Assembly: GCA_019245255.1 (NCBI GenBank)
Contig: JAFARV010000980.1
Coordinates: 1-18,031 of the forward strand
Source of the DNA: Acidobacteriaceae bacterium
Lineage (GTDB): Bacteria; Acidobacteriota; Terriglobia; Bryobacterales; Bryobacteraceae
DNA: 18,031 nucleotides
Direction of reading: 5' to 3'
Shown: piece by piece, positions 6,915-13,331 of the stretch
Numbering within the stretch: the first letter of the stretch is position 1
Layout: every line of letters begins with the position of its first letter
Made by a program: the position numbers and the translations under genes
Notes under the pieces: generated by a model
What the model was told of the DNA's origin: nothing
Databases searched by the model: none
What the model saw: the letters and a program-made list of their open reading frames with translations, nothing else

Positions 6915-7817
6915 CTACGACTCGCGGGCCCCACAAGCAAGTACAGTTCTCAAGTACTCGGCAAACGGGGGTCCAAGATCATGGCGCTTGAGCGCAAGCT
7001 CGACGGTCGCTTTCAGGTACCCCAACTTGTCGCCTGCATCAAAGCGCTTGCCTTCGAATTTCAGGCCGTAGATGGGACGGTTTCGGAGCATGTACTTCAG
7101 CGCATCCGTCAGCTGTATCTCACCGCCACTGCCCGGCTGAATCGATTCGATGGCTTCAAAGATCTCGGGAATGAGAATGTATCTCCCTATGATCGCCAGG
7201 TTCGAAGGCGCATCCTCGGCCCGAGGCTTCTCGACCATGTTGCGGATACGGAACAGACGGTTCTGAAATCCCTTGTCAGCCATGAGCTCCGCGTCGACGA
7301 CACCGTACGCTGAGATCTGGTCTCGCGGCACTTCCATCAACGCGAGAACCGATGCCCCATAGAAGTCGTAAACATCCAGCAACTGGCGGATGCAAGGGAT
7401 TTCCGATTCAATGATGTCATCCGAGAGAACCACTGCAAACGGTTCATGGCCAACGACCTCCCTGGCCCGCAACACAGCATGCCCAAGTCCGAGCGCCTCC
7501 TTCTGGCGCACGTAGGCGATGTCGATCATGTCCGAAATCCCGCGAACCATCGACAGCAGATCTTGTTTACCTTTGGATTCAAGCAGCTGCTCAAGCTCGA
7601 AACTCACATCAAAGTGATCTTCGATTGAGCTTTTACCGCGTCCGGTGACGATGATGATGTTCTGCACACCGGAATGCATCGCCTCTTCCACACCGTACTG
7701 AATCAGCGGCTTGTCTACGAGCGACAGCATTTCCTTTGCCTGGGCTTTTGTGGCAGGCAAGAATCTGGTTCCGAGCCCGGCCGCGGGGAAAACGGCCTTA
7801 CGCACCTTAGAAATCAT
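6915..7817 (-). CDS. galU: UTP-glucose-1-phosphate uridylyltransferase
   Basis: GalU makes UDP-glucose from UTP and glucose-1-phosphate, feeding glycan, trehalose and envelope polysaccharide synthesis. The 300-residue protein has the nucleotide-binding AAGLGTRFLPATKA (residues 12-25, with Lys24) and EMLSLVDKPLIQYGVEEA. LGHAVLRARE and the Asp pair in VVLSDDII supply metal binding, and further family blocks are VEKP, GRYIL, GGEIQLTDAL and KFEGKRFDAGDKLGYLKA. The Ala in TKAQAKEM replaces the more usual proline, a conservative oddity. The start ATG at 7817 is the only sensible one. It has no well-spaced Shine-Dalgarno sequence but lies 8 bases after a perfect TATAAT on the minus strand. The secreted beta-sandwich gene follows 14 bases downstream. 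Confidence 0.95.
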   Translation of the reverse strand: MISKVRKAVFPAAGLGTRFLPATKAQAKEMLSLVDKPLIQYGVEEAMHSGVQNIIIVTGRGKSSIEDHFDVSFELEQLLESKGKQDLLSMVRGISDMIDIAYVRQKEALGLGHAVLRAREVVGHEPFAVVLSDDIIESEIPCIRQLLDVYDFYGASVLALMEVPRDQISAYGVVDAELMADKGFQNRLFRIRNMVEKPRAEDAPSNLAIIGRYILIPEIFEAIESIQPGSGGEIQLTDALKYMLRNRPIYGLKFEGKRFDAGDKLGYLKATVELALKRHDLGPPFAEYLRTVLACGARES

Positions 7818-7825
7818 TCACCGCC

Positions 7826-7831
7826 ATTATA
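7826..7831 (-). promoter_or_regulatory. Consensus -10 box immediately upstream of galU
   Basis: On the minus strand these bases read TATAAT, a perfect sigma-70 -10 element. The galU ATG begins 8 bases further on, so the expected transcript start would be only about 2 bases before the AUG. No good -35 hexamer is seen at 16-18 bases (the best is a weak CTGGGC). The match could be chance, but position and perfection favour a real promoter. Confidence 0.45.
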
Positions 7832-7868
7832 GAGGCGCATCTTCGGACGCCCAGACGGGAGATGGACT

Positions 7869-7893
7869 TGTGCGGGCATGAGAAACCCGCACA
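7869..7893 (-). terminator. Hairpin just after the ferritin-like gene
   Basis: TGTGCGGG and CCCGCACA form a perfect 8-base-pair stem with a 9-base loop, starting 8 bases past the stop of the ferritin-like gene on the minus strand. There is no run of T after it, so it may be a weak terminator, an mRNA 3'-end stabiliser, or a barrier insulating galU from upstream transcription. Confidence 0.45.
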
Positions 7894-7901
7894 TTTGTAA
7901 G

Positions 7902-9119
7902 TCAAAATCCTCCCGGAACGGAATCGGCCTCCACTGCGAGCCGATTTATCAATGTGAAGAACCCGTCCGATTGTCCCTTGAATAATAGATCGTCGGTAAA
8001 CGCCTTGATGGTCGCTACTGCTCCACCATTGCGGGTCGTGGTTGGTCGGATTACGGAGCACTGCGGGAGGTCCTTGCTGATGAAATCACAAGGCTCAGGC
8101 AGGATCAAGTTAGTCTGGTCCAGTTCGGAGTGCAGCGCGTTCAGGTCGGGGAAGGTGAGTCCCGTTATTGGATCCTTGAGAAGAGCGAGGGGCTGAGCAA
8201 CGGCGTTACCGGCCTTGTCGTGCCAAAGGCTGAAGTGATCGATCTCAACGCCGCCGATGCTAACGAAAACCCGTAGCACTTCTGGCTCAGTTGCTTTGAA
8301 GGCAAGAGTTGGATAGAGACTGGAACCGCCTTGTTCAATAAATGCGAAGTGAAAGCCCGCGGTATTTGCGATTGCCTGCATGCGCGCCGCGGCGCCAACG
8401 AAACTTGATCCCGGTGTTTGGTTGGAAGCGCTTGGAATAGCTGTGTTCGGTGGTGTGTCTGAGTCATTAAGCGGAATTCCGGGTTCGTGATCAATGTCGA
8501 ACGGGCCCGTAAACTGTGCTCCCAGATCGGGGTTCTTACCGCTCCGATAACGGGTGTACCAACTGAGATCCACGTTGAGGTCTAGCAGATTGGTCAACCT
8601 GCCTATGTCTTTCGCCCCCGTCGCCTGACTGCTGGGTAAGGTTCGGAATGCATCCAGGTCCACCGGTTCTGCGCCTCGCGATATTAAATAGGCATTCAAG
8701 AACGCTGCGTGGCTGATTTCATCGTCGGTGTTATCGGCAATGTACTGTGGCATGTCGCCATCGAGATTGCTGAGCGCGGCGATGTAAGCGGGATTGCCGC
8801 CTTGAACTCCCCCGAGTTCGTTGTACTGCTGCCACAGGTCCGCTTCGATCAGTTCAACTGCAGCGGCAAACCGCAGCAGGGCCGCGTCACCTTTTGAAAG
8901 CCGGTGTGAACTCCGCGCCGGTTCCGCACTGAGTTGTTTCAGGCTTAGAGCGCCTGCCGTTACGCTTGCGCCTGCGAGGCTGATACCGGTCAGAAAGGAA
9001 CGTCTTCTGACGACTTTCTGCCATTGCTGTTGCACGTTATCTTCGCTGGGCGAACGCGTAGTGGATTCATCTGAGGGCTTCGCAATTTCAACTGAGGAGG
9101 AGAATTTCTTTTCCTTCAT
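7902..9119 (-). CDS. Tat-exported ferritin-like (Ferritin_2/desiccation-related type) protein
   Basis: This 405-residue protein has a twin-arginine signal, RRRSFLTGISLAGASVTAGAL (Arg39-Arg40), after a long charged N-terminus. That suggests export of a folded, probably metal-loaded protein. The mature region shows carboxylate/histidine ligand pairs spread over helices: Glu89/Glu92 in VELIEADLW, Glu134/His137 in DDEISHAAFLNAYL, Glu262, and Glu292/His295 in GGVEIDHFSLWH. This spacing is typical of ferritin-like domains of the plant desiccation PCC13-62 type. A long linker rich in Pro, Asp and Thr (about residues 195-240) interrupts the bundle. ATG at 9119 has GGAG 8 bases upstream; an ATG at 9137 lacks a ribosome site. 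It is divergent from the cupin/DoxX pair. An oxidative-stress or desiccation role is inferred from the family only. Confidence 0.82.
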   Translation of the reverse strand: MKEKKFSSSVEIAKPSDESTTRSPSEDNVQQQWQKVVRRRSFLTGISLAGASVTAGALSLKQLSAEPARSSHRLSKGDAALLRFAAAVELIEADLWQQYNELGGVQGGNPAYIAALSNLDGDMPQYIADNTDDEISHAAFLNAYLISRGAEPVDLDAFRTLPSSQATGAKDIGRLTNLLDLNVDLSWYTRYRSGKNPDLGAQFTGPFDIDHEPGIPLNDSDTPPNTAIPSASNQTPGSSFVGAAARMQAIANTAGFHFAFIEQGGSSLYPTLAFKATEPEVLRVFVSIGGVEIDHFSLWHDKAGNAVAQPLALLKDPITGLTFPDLNALHSELDQTNLILPEPCDFISKDLPQCSVIRPTTTRNGGAVATIKAFTDDLLFKGQSDGFFTLINRLAVEADSVPGGF

Positions 9120-9152
9120 GCTCGTTGCTCCAATCATTTCTGGTTCTGATTT

Positions 9153-9167
9153 GCTGAGTTAATCAGC
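9153..9167. repeat. Inverted repeat between ferritin-like and cupin genes
   Basis: GCTGA and TCAGC flank the centre GTTAA, 34 bases upstream of the ferritin-like start codon in the divergent intergenic region. The position suits an operator. It shares the GTTAA core with the palindrome at 9225-9236. Confidence 0.35.
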
Positions 9168-9224
9168 TATCGTGTGAACTTGCATTGGCGCAGCGATATT
9201 CCCGGCCTGACAGGAAATTTACAA

Positions 9225-9236
9225 GAAGTTAACTTC
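9225..9236. repeat. Perfect 12-base palindrome in the divergent region
   Basis: GAAGTTAACTTC is self-complementary across all 12 bases and lies roughly midway between the ferritin-like and cupin start codons (248 bases apart). It is a candidate binding site for a dimeric regulator of either gene. The rest of the 9120-9367 gap is AT-richer than its flanks, and I saw no convincing sigma-70 promoter in it. Confidence 0.4.
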
Positions 9237-9367
9237 AGCAAGGAGAATTGAAAGCAGGAGAACAAGTAACCGGATCATGGATTTCGATCGTATTTCACAC
9301 TCCGAAGGGAATAAAACGGGGAACGACCAAGTTAAATACTTTTGGGGCACGAAGCAAGATAGAGCGT

Positions 9368-9757
9368 ATGGAAAACAGGCGCAATTTGTTATTGGGCCTC
9401 AGTGCTCTCGCCGCCGTGCCGCGAGTATTCGGAGACCCACTTAGAATCGCGGGAGTCACAGCTCTCCCACCTCCGTTCAACAATCAGAGTGCCACCTTCG
9501 TCGAGATCCATTGCGCTCCGGGCCAGCGGAGCACGGCTCACAAGCATCCGGGGTTCGTTCTCGGATATGTGCTGGAGGGGAAATTTCGATTCCAGATGGC
9601 GGGCCAACCGGAGCGTATCCTGCGAGCAGGTGATACATTCTATGAACCGCCGGGGGGCACACATCTCATCGCAGAGAGTGCTGATCCCAACCGGCCTGCA
9701 CGGGTCCTCGCGATTGTGATCGCGGAGCCAGGTAAGCCACTCATCGAGCCAGCATGA
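9368..9757 (+). CDS. Exported cupin domain protein
   Basis: The 129-residue protein begins MENRRNLLLGLSALAAVPRVFGD, which resembles a short signal peptide. It then forms one cupin barrel: HKHPGFVLGYVLEG (His58, His60) is the first cupin motif and PPGGTHL (His99) lies in the second. The glutamate that usually follows HxH as third metal ligand is replaced by hydrophobic residues (V64/L65), a variation seen in some HxHP-type cupins. Metal binding by three histidines remains possible, but no reaction can be assigned. ATG at 9368 is chosen because it starts the signal-like segment; an upstream in-frame extension to 9248 adds unlikely sequence. The DoxX gene start overlaps its stop (ATGA), so the two are translationally coupled. 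Confidence 0.8.
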   Translation: MENRRNLLLGLSALAAVPRVFGDPLRIAGVTALPPPFNNQSATFVEIHCAPGQRSTAHKHPGFVLGYVLEGKFRFQMAGQPERILRAGDTFYEPPGGTHLIAESADPNRPARVLAIVIAEPGKPLIEPA

Positions 9758-10236
9758 AAGAACAGCAGATCGCATCGTTGGCGGCGCGGATCACCTTGGC
9801 TGCCGGCTTTCTCTCCGCAGTAGCCGATCGATTTGGCGTCTGGGGTGCTCCGGGAGCGGCAAATGTCTCCTGGGGAGATTGGCGGCATTTTGTGGCAGCT
9901 GTAGCCACATTGAACGGATATGCTCCGAAGGCTCTCCTGCCCGCGCTCGCCGTTATGGCAACCGCTGCGGAGTCCTCGCTTGGTGTCTTACTACTCGTCG
10001 GCTATCAGCTTCGATGGACCGCCTACGCGGCTGCTGGTCTGCTAACGGTTTTTGGCACAGCCATGATTTTCTCCCTAGGAGTAAAGGCGCCTCTCGACTA
10101 TTCCGTCTTTGCGGCAGCGGGGGCAGCATTCCTTCTGGCGGCGCAAACATCAGCCGCCACAAAAAAACGAGCAGCTAAGCTCCGGCTCAACAGTGAGCGT
10201 CAAGGAACGCCGGTTCCCAGCCGTGAGCTCCAATGA
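9754..10236 (+). CDS. DoxX family membrane protein
   Basis: This 160-residue integral membrane protein has about four hydrophobic helices (roughly residues 8-26, 60-80, 88-106 and 112-130) and a basic C-terminal tail (KKRAAKLRLNSER). The N-terminal pattern RITLAAGFLSAVADRFGVWG with the later W-x-x-FVAAVATLNGYAPKALLPALAVMATAAE is characteristic of DoxX-like proteins. DoxX is named after a quinol oxidase subunit in archaea. Bacterial members are linked to redox and thiol stress in some species, but most are uncharacterised. The 4-base overlap with the cupin gene indicates a two-gene operon, ended by a hairpin at 10236-10270. Confidence 0.82.
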   Translation: MKEQQIASLAARITLAAGFLSAVADRFGVWGAPGAANVSWGDWRHFVAAVATLNGYAPKALLPALAVMATAAESSLGVLLLVGYQLRWTAYAAAGLLTVFGTAMIFSLGVKAPLDYSVFAAAGAAFLLAAQTSAATKKRAAKLRLNSERQGTPVPSRELQ

Positions 10237-10270
10237 GGAGCGCAGAAGGCTGCGCTTCTAACCCGTTTTT
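10236..10270 (+). terminator. Intrinsic terminator after the cupin/DoxX operon
   Basis: AGGAGCGCAG (10236-10245) and CTGCGCTTCT (10250-10259) pair over ten positions with one G-T wobble around the 4-base loop AAGG. A run of five T follows at 10266-10270. The stem starts in the DoxX stop codon and reaches the stop codon of the convergent small gene, so it could serve both, though only the plus strand has the T-run. Confidence 0.65.
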
Positions 10271-10503
10271 CCGTTGCGGTGCTCGTGCGTGATGATCTCG
10301 CTCAGGTTCTTAAGTGCCGGTCTCACTTCGTTCAGGTTGGCTGCCGCGGCCGCCAAGTCCGCTTCGATGCGATCCAGACGGCCGCCCACGGCCTCAAAGG
10401 AGCAGTCGTGCGCATCGAGATGTGCCTGCTGGATCGCCTGCATCTCCCGTAAGTGCGCTAATTCGCGTTCAGCGACCTTGATCCGGAACTGGTAGTCGAT
10501 CAT
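10258..10503 (-). CDS. Small coiled-coil protein of unknown function
   Basis: This 81-residue protein starts MIDYQFRIKVAERELAHL and is almost wholly helical in appearance. Heptad-like spacing of Leu, Ile, Val and Ala runs through ELAHLREMQAIQQAHL and then RLDRIEADLAAAAANLNEV, suggesting two coiled-coil segments around a short break containing the only cysteine. There are no membrane or signal segments. A GTG start at 10545 would add 14 residues; I prefer ATG at 10503, though neither has a strong ribosome site. The third-position pattern and the clean convergent layout with the DoxX gene support a real gene. I do not recognise the family. Confidence 0.5.
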   Translation of the reverse strand: MIDYQFRIKVAERELAHLREMQAIQQAHLDAHDCSFEAVGGRLDRIEADLAAAAANLNEVRPALKNLSEIITHEHRNGKTG

Positions 10504-10620
10504 CTCTGAACAGTTCTGTTCTTTTCTATTGCTAACACACTGCACGGTTTGCGGCTCGGCATGGGAATGCGACCACTCGCTGCGGCGGCTTTGTCGCTCA
10601 ACCCAAGCGTGTGCTAATCG

Positions 10621-10647
10621 TAGAGTTTAAGGAACGGTCGAACTCTA
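10621..10647 (+). promoter_or_regulatory. Dyad with Shine-Dalgarno in the loop before the ferredoxin gene
   Basis: TAGAGTT (10621-10627) and AACTCTA (10641-10647) are perfect 7-base complements flanking a 13-base loop that contains AAGGA (10629-10633). The ATG of the ferredoxin gene is at 10652. Linear spacing from AAGGA to ATG is 18 bases, too long for efficient initiation. The fold could alter access to the start or it may be an operator. Confidence 0.4.
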
Positions 10648-10651
10648 TCCA

Positions 10652-10912
10652 ATGGCCTACGTAATTGCCGAGCCCTGCATCGGAACCAAAGACTCAGCGT
10701 GTGTCGATGCCTGCCCTGTAGATTGCATTCATCCCAAGAAAGACGAAGCCAAGTTCGAAAGCGAAGAAATGCTTTACATCGATCCCGTTGAATGCATTGA
10801 CTGTGGTGCTTGCGTCCCGGTTTGTCCCGTTTCCGCAATCTTCGCGCTGGACGACCTGCCCGAGAAGTGGGCCGAGTTCACGCAGCGGAACGCGGCTTTT
10901 TTCGGACGATAA
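10652..10912 (+). CDS. Two-cluster ferredoxin, probable 7Fe ([3Fe-4S][4Fe-4S]) type
   Basis: This 86-residue acidic electron carrier has eight cysteines in two groups: Cys9, 17, 21, 25 and Cys48, 51, 54, 58, within CVDACPVDC and CIDCGACVPVCP. The spacing parallels the Azotobacter ferredoxin I type, where the first group lacks the middle CxxC cysteine (here Gly-Thr-Lys follows CysIle). There the first and second cysteines plus the last one hold a [3Fe-4S] cluster, and the remaining set holds [4Fe-4S]. The C-terminal region (LPEKWAEFTQRNAAFF) also resembles that family, but the longer tail of ferredoxin I is absent. It stands alone between two minus-strand genes, so its redox partners are unknown. 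Confidence 0.9.
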   Translation: MAYVIAEPCIGTKDSACVDACPVDCIHPKKDEAKFESEEMLYIDPVECIDCGACVPVCPVSAIFALDDLPEKWAEFTQRNAAFFGR

Positions 10913-10946
10913 CCGGACGCCACCTGCCGCCAGCAAGCTGCTTTGC

Positions 10947-11309
10947 TTACGGCCTATAAACGGCGTACGAGGTGTCGGTCTCCCAAACCCTGACGTATGA
11001 GAGATTTCCGCTTTTCAGGTCTCTTTGAATCTGCTCATAAATGAACTTAGCGATGTTTTCGGCTGAAGGGTTGATTTCGTCGAAAGGCTTTAAATCGTTA
11101 ATGAACTGATGGTCGAGATACTCGGCCGTCGTTCGCAAGCGGCGCTTCAGTTCGGCGAAATCGAACAGGAGGCCGGTTTCGTCCAACTGCGGACCTTCCA
11201 TTGCCACCTGGACCCGGTAATTATGCCCGTGCACGTTTTCGCACTTGCCACGGTAATTCCGCAGAGCGTGACCGGCGGCGAAGGTGTGCTCAACACAGAT
11301 TTCAAACAT
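10947..11309 (-). CDS. queD: 6-carboxy-5,6,7,8-tetrahydropterin synthase
   Basis: QueD converts dihydroneopterin triphosphate to 6-carboxytetrahydropterin, an early step in queuosine and other 7-deazapurine synthesis. The 120-residue protein has zinc ligands His14 (AAGHAL), His27 and His29. It also has CENVHGH, the CxxxHGH motif that distinguishes QueD from classical pyruvoyl-tetrahydropterin synthases, with Cys23 as the catalytic thiol. Asp66-His67 (YLDHQF) and Glu110 (VWETDTSY) complete the site. Its ATG lies inside the end of the helicase gene (ATGTTTGA overlap of 8 bases), so translation is probably coupled to the helicase. Other queuosine genes are not in this window. Confidence 0.92.
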   Translation of the reverse strand: MFEICVEHTFAAGHALRNYRGKCENVHGHNYRVQVAMEGPQLDETGLLFDFAELKRRLRTTAEYLDHQFINDLKPFDEINPSAENIAKFIYEQIQRDLKSGNLSYVRVWETDTSYAVYRP

Positions 11310-13257
11310 TGAAGAAGCTTTGAACGTCCTTCAGTTTTGTAGTGAATCGATAAGCAGGCAGGCTTTCGAAAAAGACCCGGCCGTACCGTTGTCTCGTAAT
11401 CCTATTATCCAGTAAGACAAGTACGCCGCGATCGGTTGAACTTCTTATCAGCCTGCCGAATCCCTGTTTCAGCGCGATTGCTGCCTGGGGAATCTGGTAT
11501 TCGTAGAAGGCGTTTCCGCCCTGCCTCTCAATCGCATCCGCCCGAGCTGCTATCACCGGGTCTGAGGGAACCGCGAACGGCAACCTGTCGATGATCACGC
11601 AACTAAGCTGCTCTCCCTGTACGTCAATGCCTTGCCAAAAACTCGAGGTGGCAAACAGAACGGCTCCCGGGGTAGCTCGAAAGCTGTCGAGCAGCGCCGT
11701 TCGCGGCGCCTCGCCCTGAAGCAGCAAGGGATGTTCCAGGCGGTCGCGCACCGCCTCGTACACCTGCCGCATCTGTTGATAGCTCGTGAATAACACAAAC
11801 GCTCTGCCACGCGAGGCAGCGAGAACCGCTTCGATTTCGTTTGCGGCCGCCTTGACGAATCCCGGCTGCCGCGGATCCGGCAGATGCGTAGGCACATAGA
11901 AGAGGGATTGAGACTGGTAGTCATAAGGGCTCGGCACCAGCAGTGTGCGAGCGTTCTGGAGGCCCAGTCGCGTTTGCGCGTAATCAAATTTTCCGGCAAC
12001 CGTCAGGGTCGCGGACGTAAGGATCACGGTGTCTGTGCGCTCGATCAGCCGCGTCGCCAGTGCTTGTGACACATCGATGGGCGTCGCTTGCAGGAACACG
12101 CCGCGGCCGCGGCCCTCAATCCAATACACAAATGCCGGATCGGCCGACTCCATCCAGAAATGGATCGCAGTGTGAATCAATAACGCACGGCGGACCAGCG
12201 GAAGCACGTCTTCAACAGCGCCGGTCACAAGCTCAAGCCGGCCCCTTAGCGTTTCGAGCGCGAAGAGCAGTTCACGATAGGCATCCGCATGCTCTTCGAG
12301 AAAGCGCGCATGATCCCGGAAGCCATGCCTGCCTTCGTACGGGAAAAGCGCGAAGAATTGTGCTGCACGTTCTCCAAGCTGTACCAAAGCACGGTCGAGC
12401 TCAGGCGTCGCAAAGAGTTTCCGGTGGGATTTGGCAGACGTGTCCTTGATCAGTTCCTGAAGCTGCAGATTGCTCACGCTGATCCCGAAATACTGCCCAG
12501 CGACGTCCTCAATTTCGTGGGCTTCATCGAAGATTACTGCAGAATAATCAGGAATAATCGTGTTCTGTGGCGCCTGGTCGCGCAGCGCCAGATCGGCAAA
12601 GAAGAGATGGTGATTGACGATGATCAGGTCGCTATCGAGTGCGCGACGGTGCATCTCTGTAATGAAGCAGCGGTCGAACTGCTTGCATTTTTGACCGGCG
12701 CAGAGGTCGCTGCGCGCATCCAGCTTTAACCAGAGGCTGCTCGTGTCGGACAGCTCGCGGAGTTCGCTCCGGTCTCCGGACTCAGTTTCCCTTTCCCATT
12801 CGCGAATCAGCACGTAGTCGTGCCGTTCCTGGATGCCGGAGAGCATCGGCTCCCGTTCGGCATCGTAGAGCTTCTGACGGCACAGATAGTTTGAGCGTCC
12901 CTTCATGTAACAGACTGAGAGGGAACGTTCGAGCAAGCGTTCGAGAAACGGGATATCTTTGAAAAACAGTTGCTCCTGAAGAGCTTTCGTGTTTGTGGAG
13001 ACGACAACACGCTTGCCCGAAAGGATCGCTGGAACAAGGTAGGCAAGTGTTTTGCCGGTTCCGGTTCCTGCCTCCACGATCAGATGGCGCTTTTCGCTTA
13101 GAGCCGACTCCACCTCCTTCGCCATTTGCAATTGGCCGGGGCGGAACTCGAAGCTTGGGTGCGACCGCGCAAGGATGCCGTCCGGCGCGAAAAAGCCTCT
13201 CACCGTCAGCCGTTTGGAGTTGCTCGTTCGATTCTGGCCGGGGTTGGAAGCAATCAC
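11302..13257 (-). CDS. dinG: DinG/XPD-type ATP-dependent DNA helicase with Fe-S cluster
   Basis: This 651-residue superfamily 2 helicase has Walker A GTGTGKT (residues 64-70), motif Ia STNTKALQEQL, and a DEAH box in VIFDEAHEIED (residues 244-247). Motifs V/VI are ATSSFWQGIDVQGE and QGFGRLIRSS. Four cysteines in the expected window (Cys126 in NYLC, Cys186, Cys191 and Cys197) fit the [4Fe-4S] cluster of DinG/XPD proteins, which unwind DNA 5' to 3' and resolve R-loops, D-loops or damaged forks. It lacks the exonuclease domain found in some Gram-positive DinG fusions. The start is GTG at 13257, with no strong Shine-Dalgarno site, so a slightly later start is possible. It is divergent from the MgtE-like gene and overlaps queD. 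Confidence 0.9.
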   Translation of the reverse strand: MIASNPGQNRTSNSKRLTVRGFFAPDGILARSHPSFEFRPGQLQMAKEVESALSEKRHLIVEAGTGTGKTLAYLVPAILSGKRVVVSTNTKALQEQLFFKDIPFLERLLERSLSVCYMKGRSNYLCRQKLYDAEREPMLSGIQERHDYVLIREWERETESGDRSELRELSDTSSLWLKLDARSDLCAGQKCKQFDRCFITEMHRRALDSDLIIVNHHLFFADLALRDQAPQNTIIPDYSAVIFDEAHEIEDVAGQYFGISVSNLQLQELIKDTSAKSHRKLFATPELDRALVQLGERAAQFFALFPYEGRHGFRDHARFLEEHADAYRELLFALETLRGRLELVTGAVEDVLPLVRRALLIHTAIHFWMESADPAFVYWIEGRGRGVFLQATPIDVSQALATRLIERTDTVILTSATLTVAGKFDYAQTRLGLQNARTLLVPSPYDYQSQSLFYVPTHLPDPRQPGFVKAAANEIEAVLAASRGRAFVLFTSYQQMRQVYEAVRDRLEHPLLLQGEAPRTALLDSFRATPGAVLFATSSFWQGIDVQGEQLSCVIIDRLPFAVPSDPVIAARADAIERQGGNAFYEYQIPQAAIALKQGFGRLIRSSTDRGVLVLLDNRITRQRYGRVFFESLPAYRFTTKLKDVQSFFNV

Positions 13258-13331
13258 GTGAACAGCCAGGTAGGAAATCCCCAGTGTAGTACGTGATCGA
13301 GCCCGTTATTCTCTAAATGGGAGCGGGATCG

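Noticed and set aside
10912..10946. Possible terminator between the convergent ferredoxin and queD genes
   Set aside because: Only a 5-base stem (AGCAA/TTGCT) with no T-run can be drawn, too weak to call.
13284..13312. Promoter for the MgtE-like gene (TATTCT at 13307-13312)
   Set aside because: The -10-like hexamer is well placed for the 13332 start, but no -35 is visible and the match is modest, so it was not listed.
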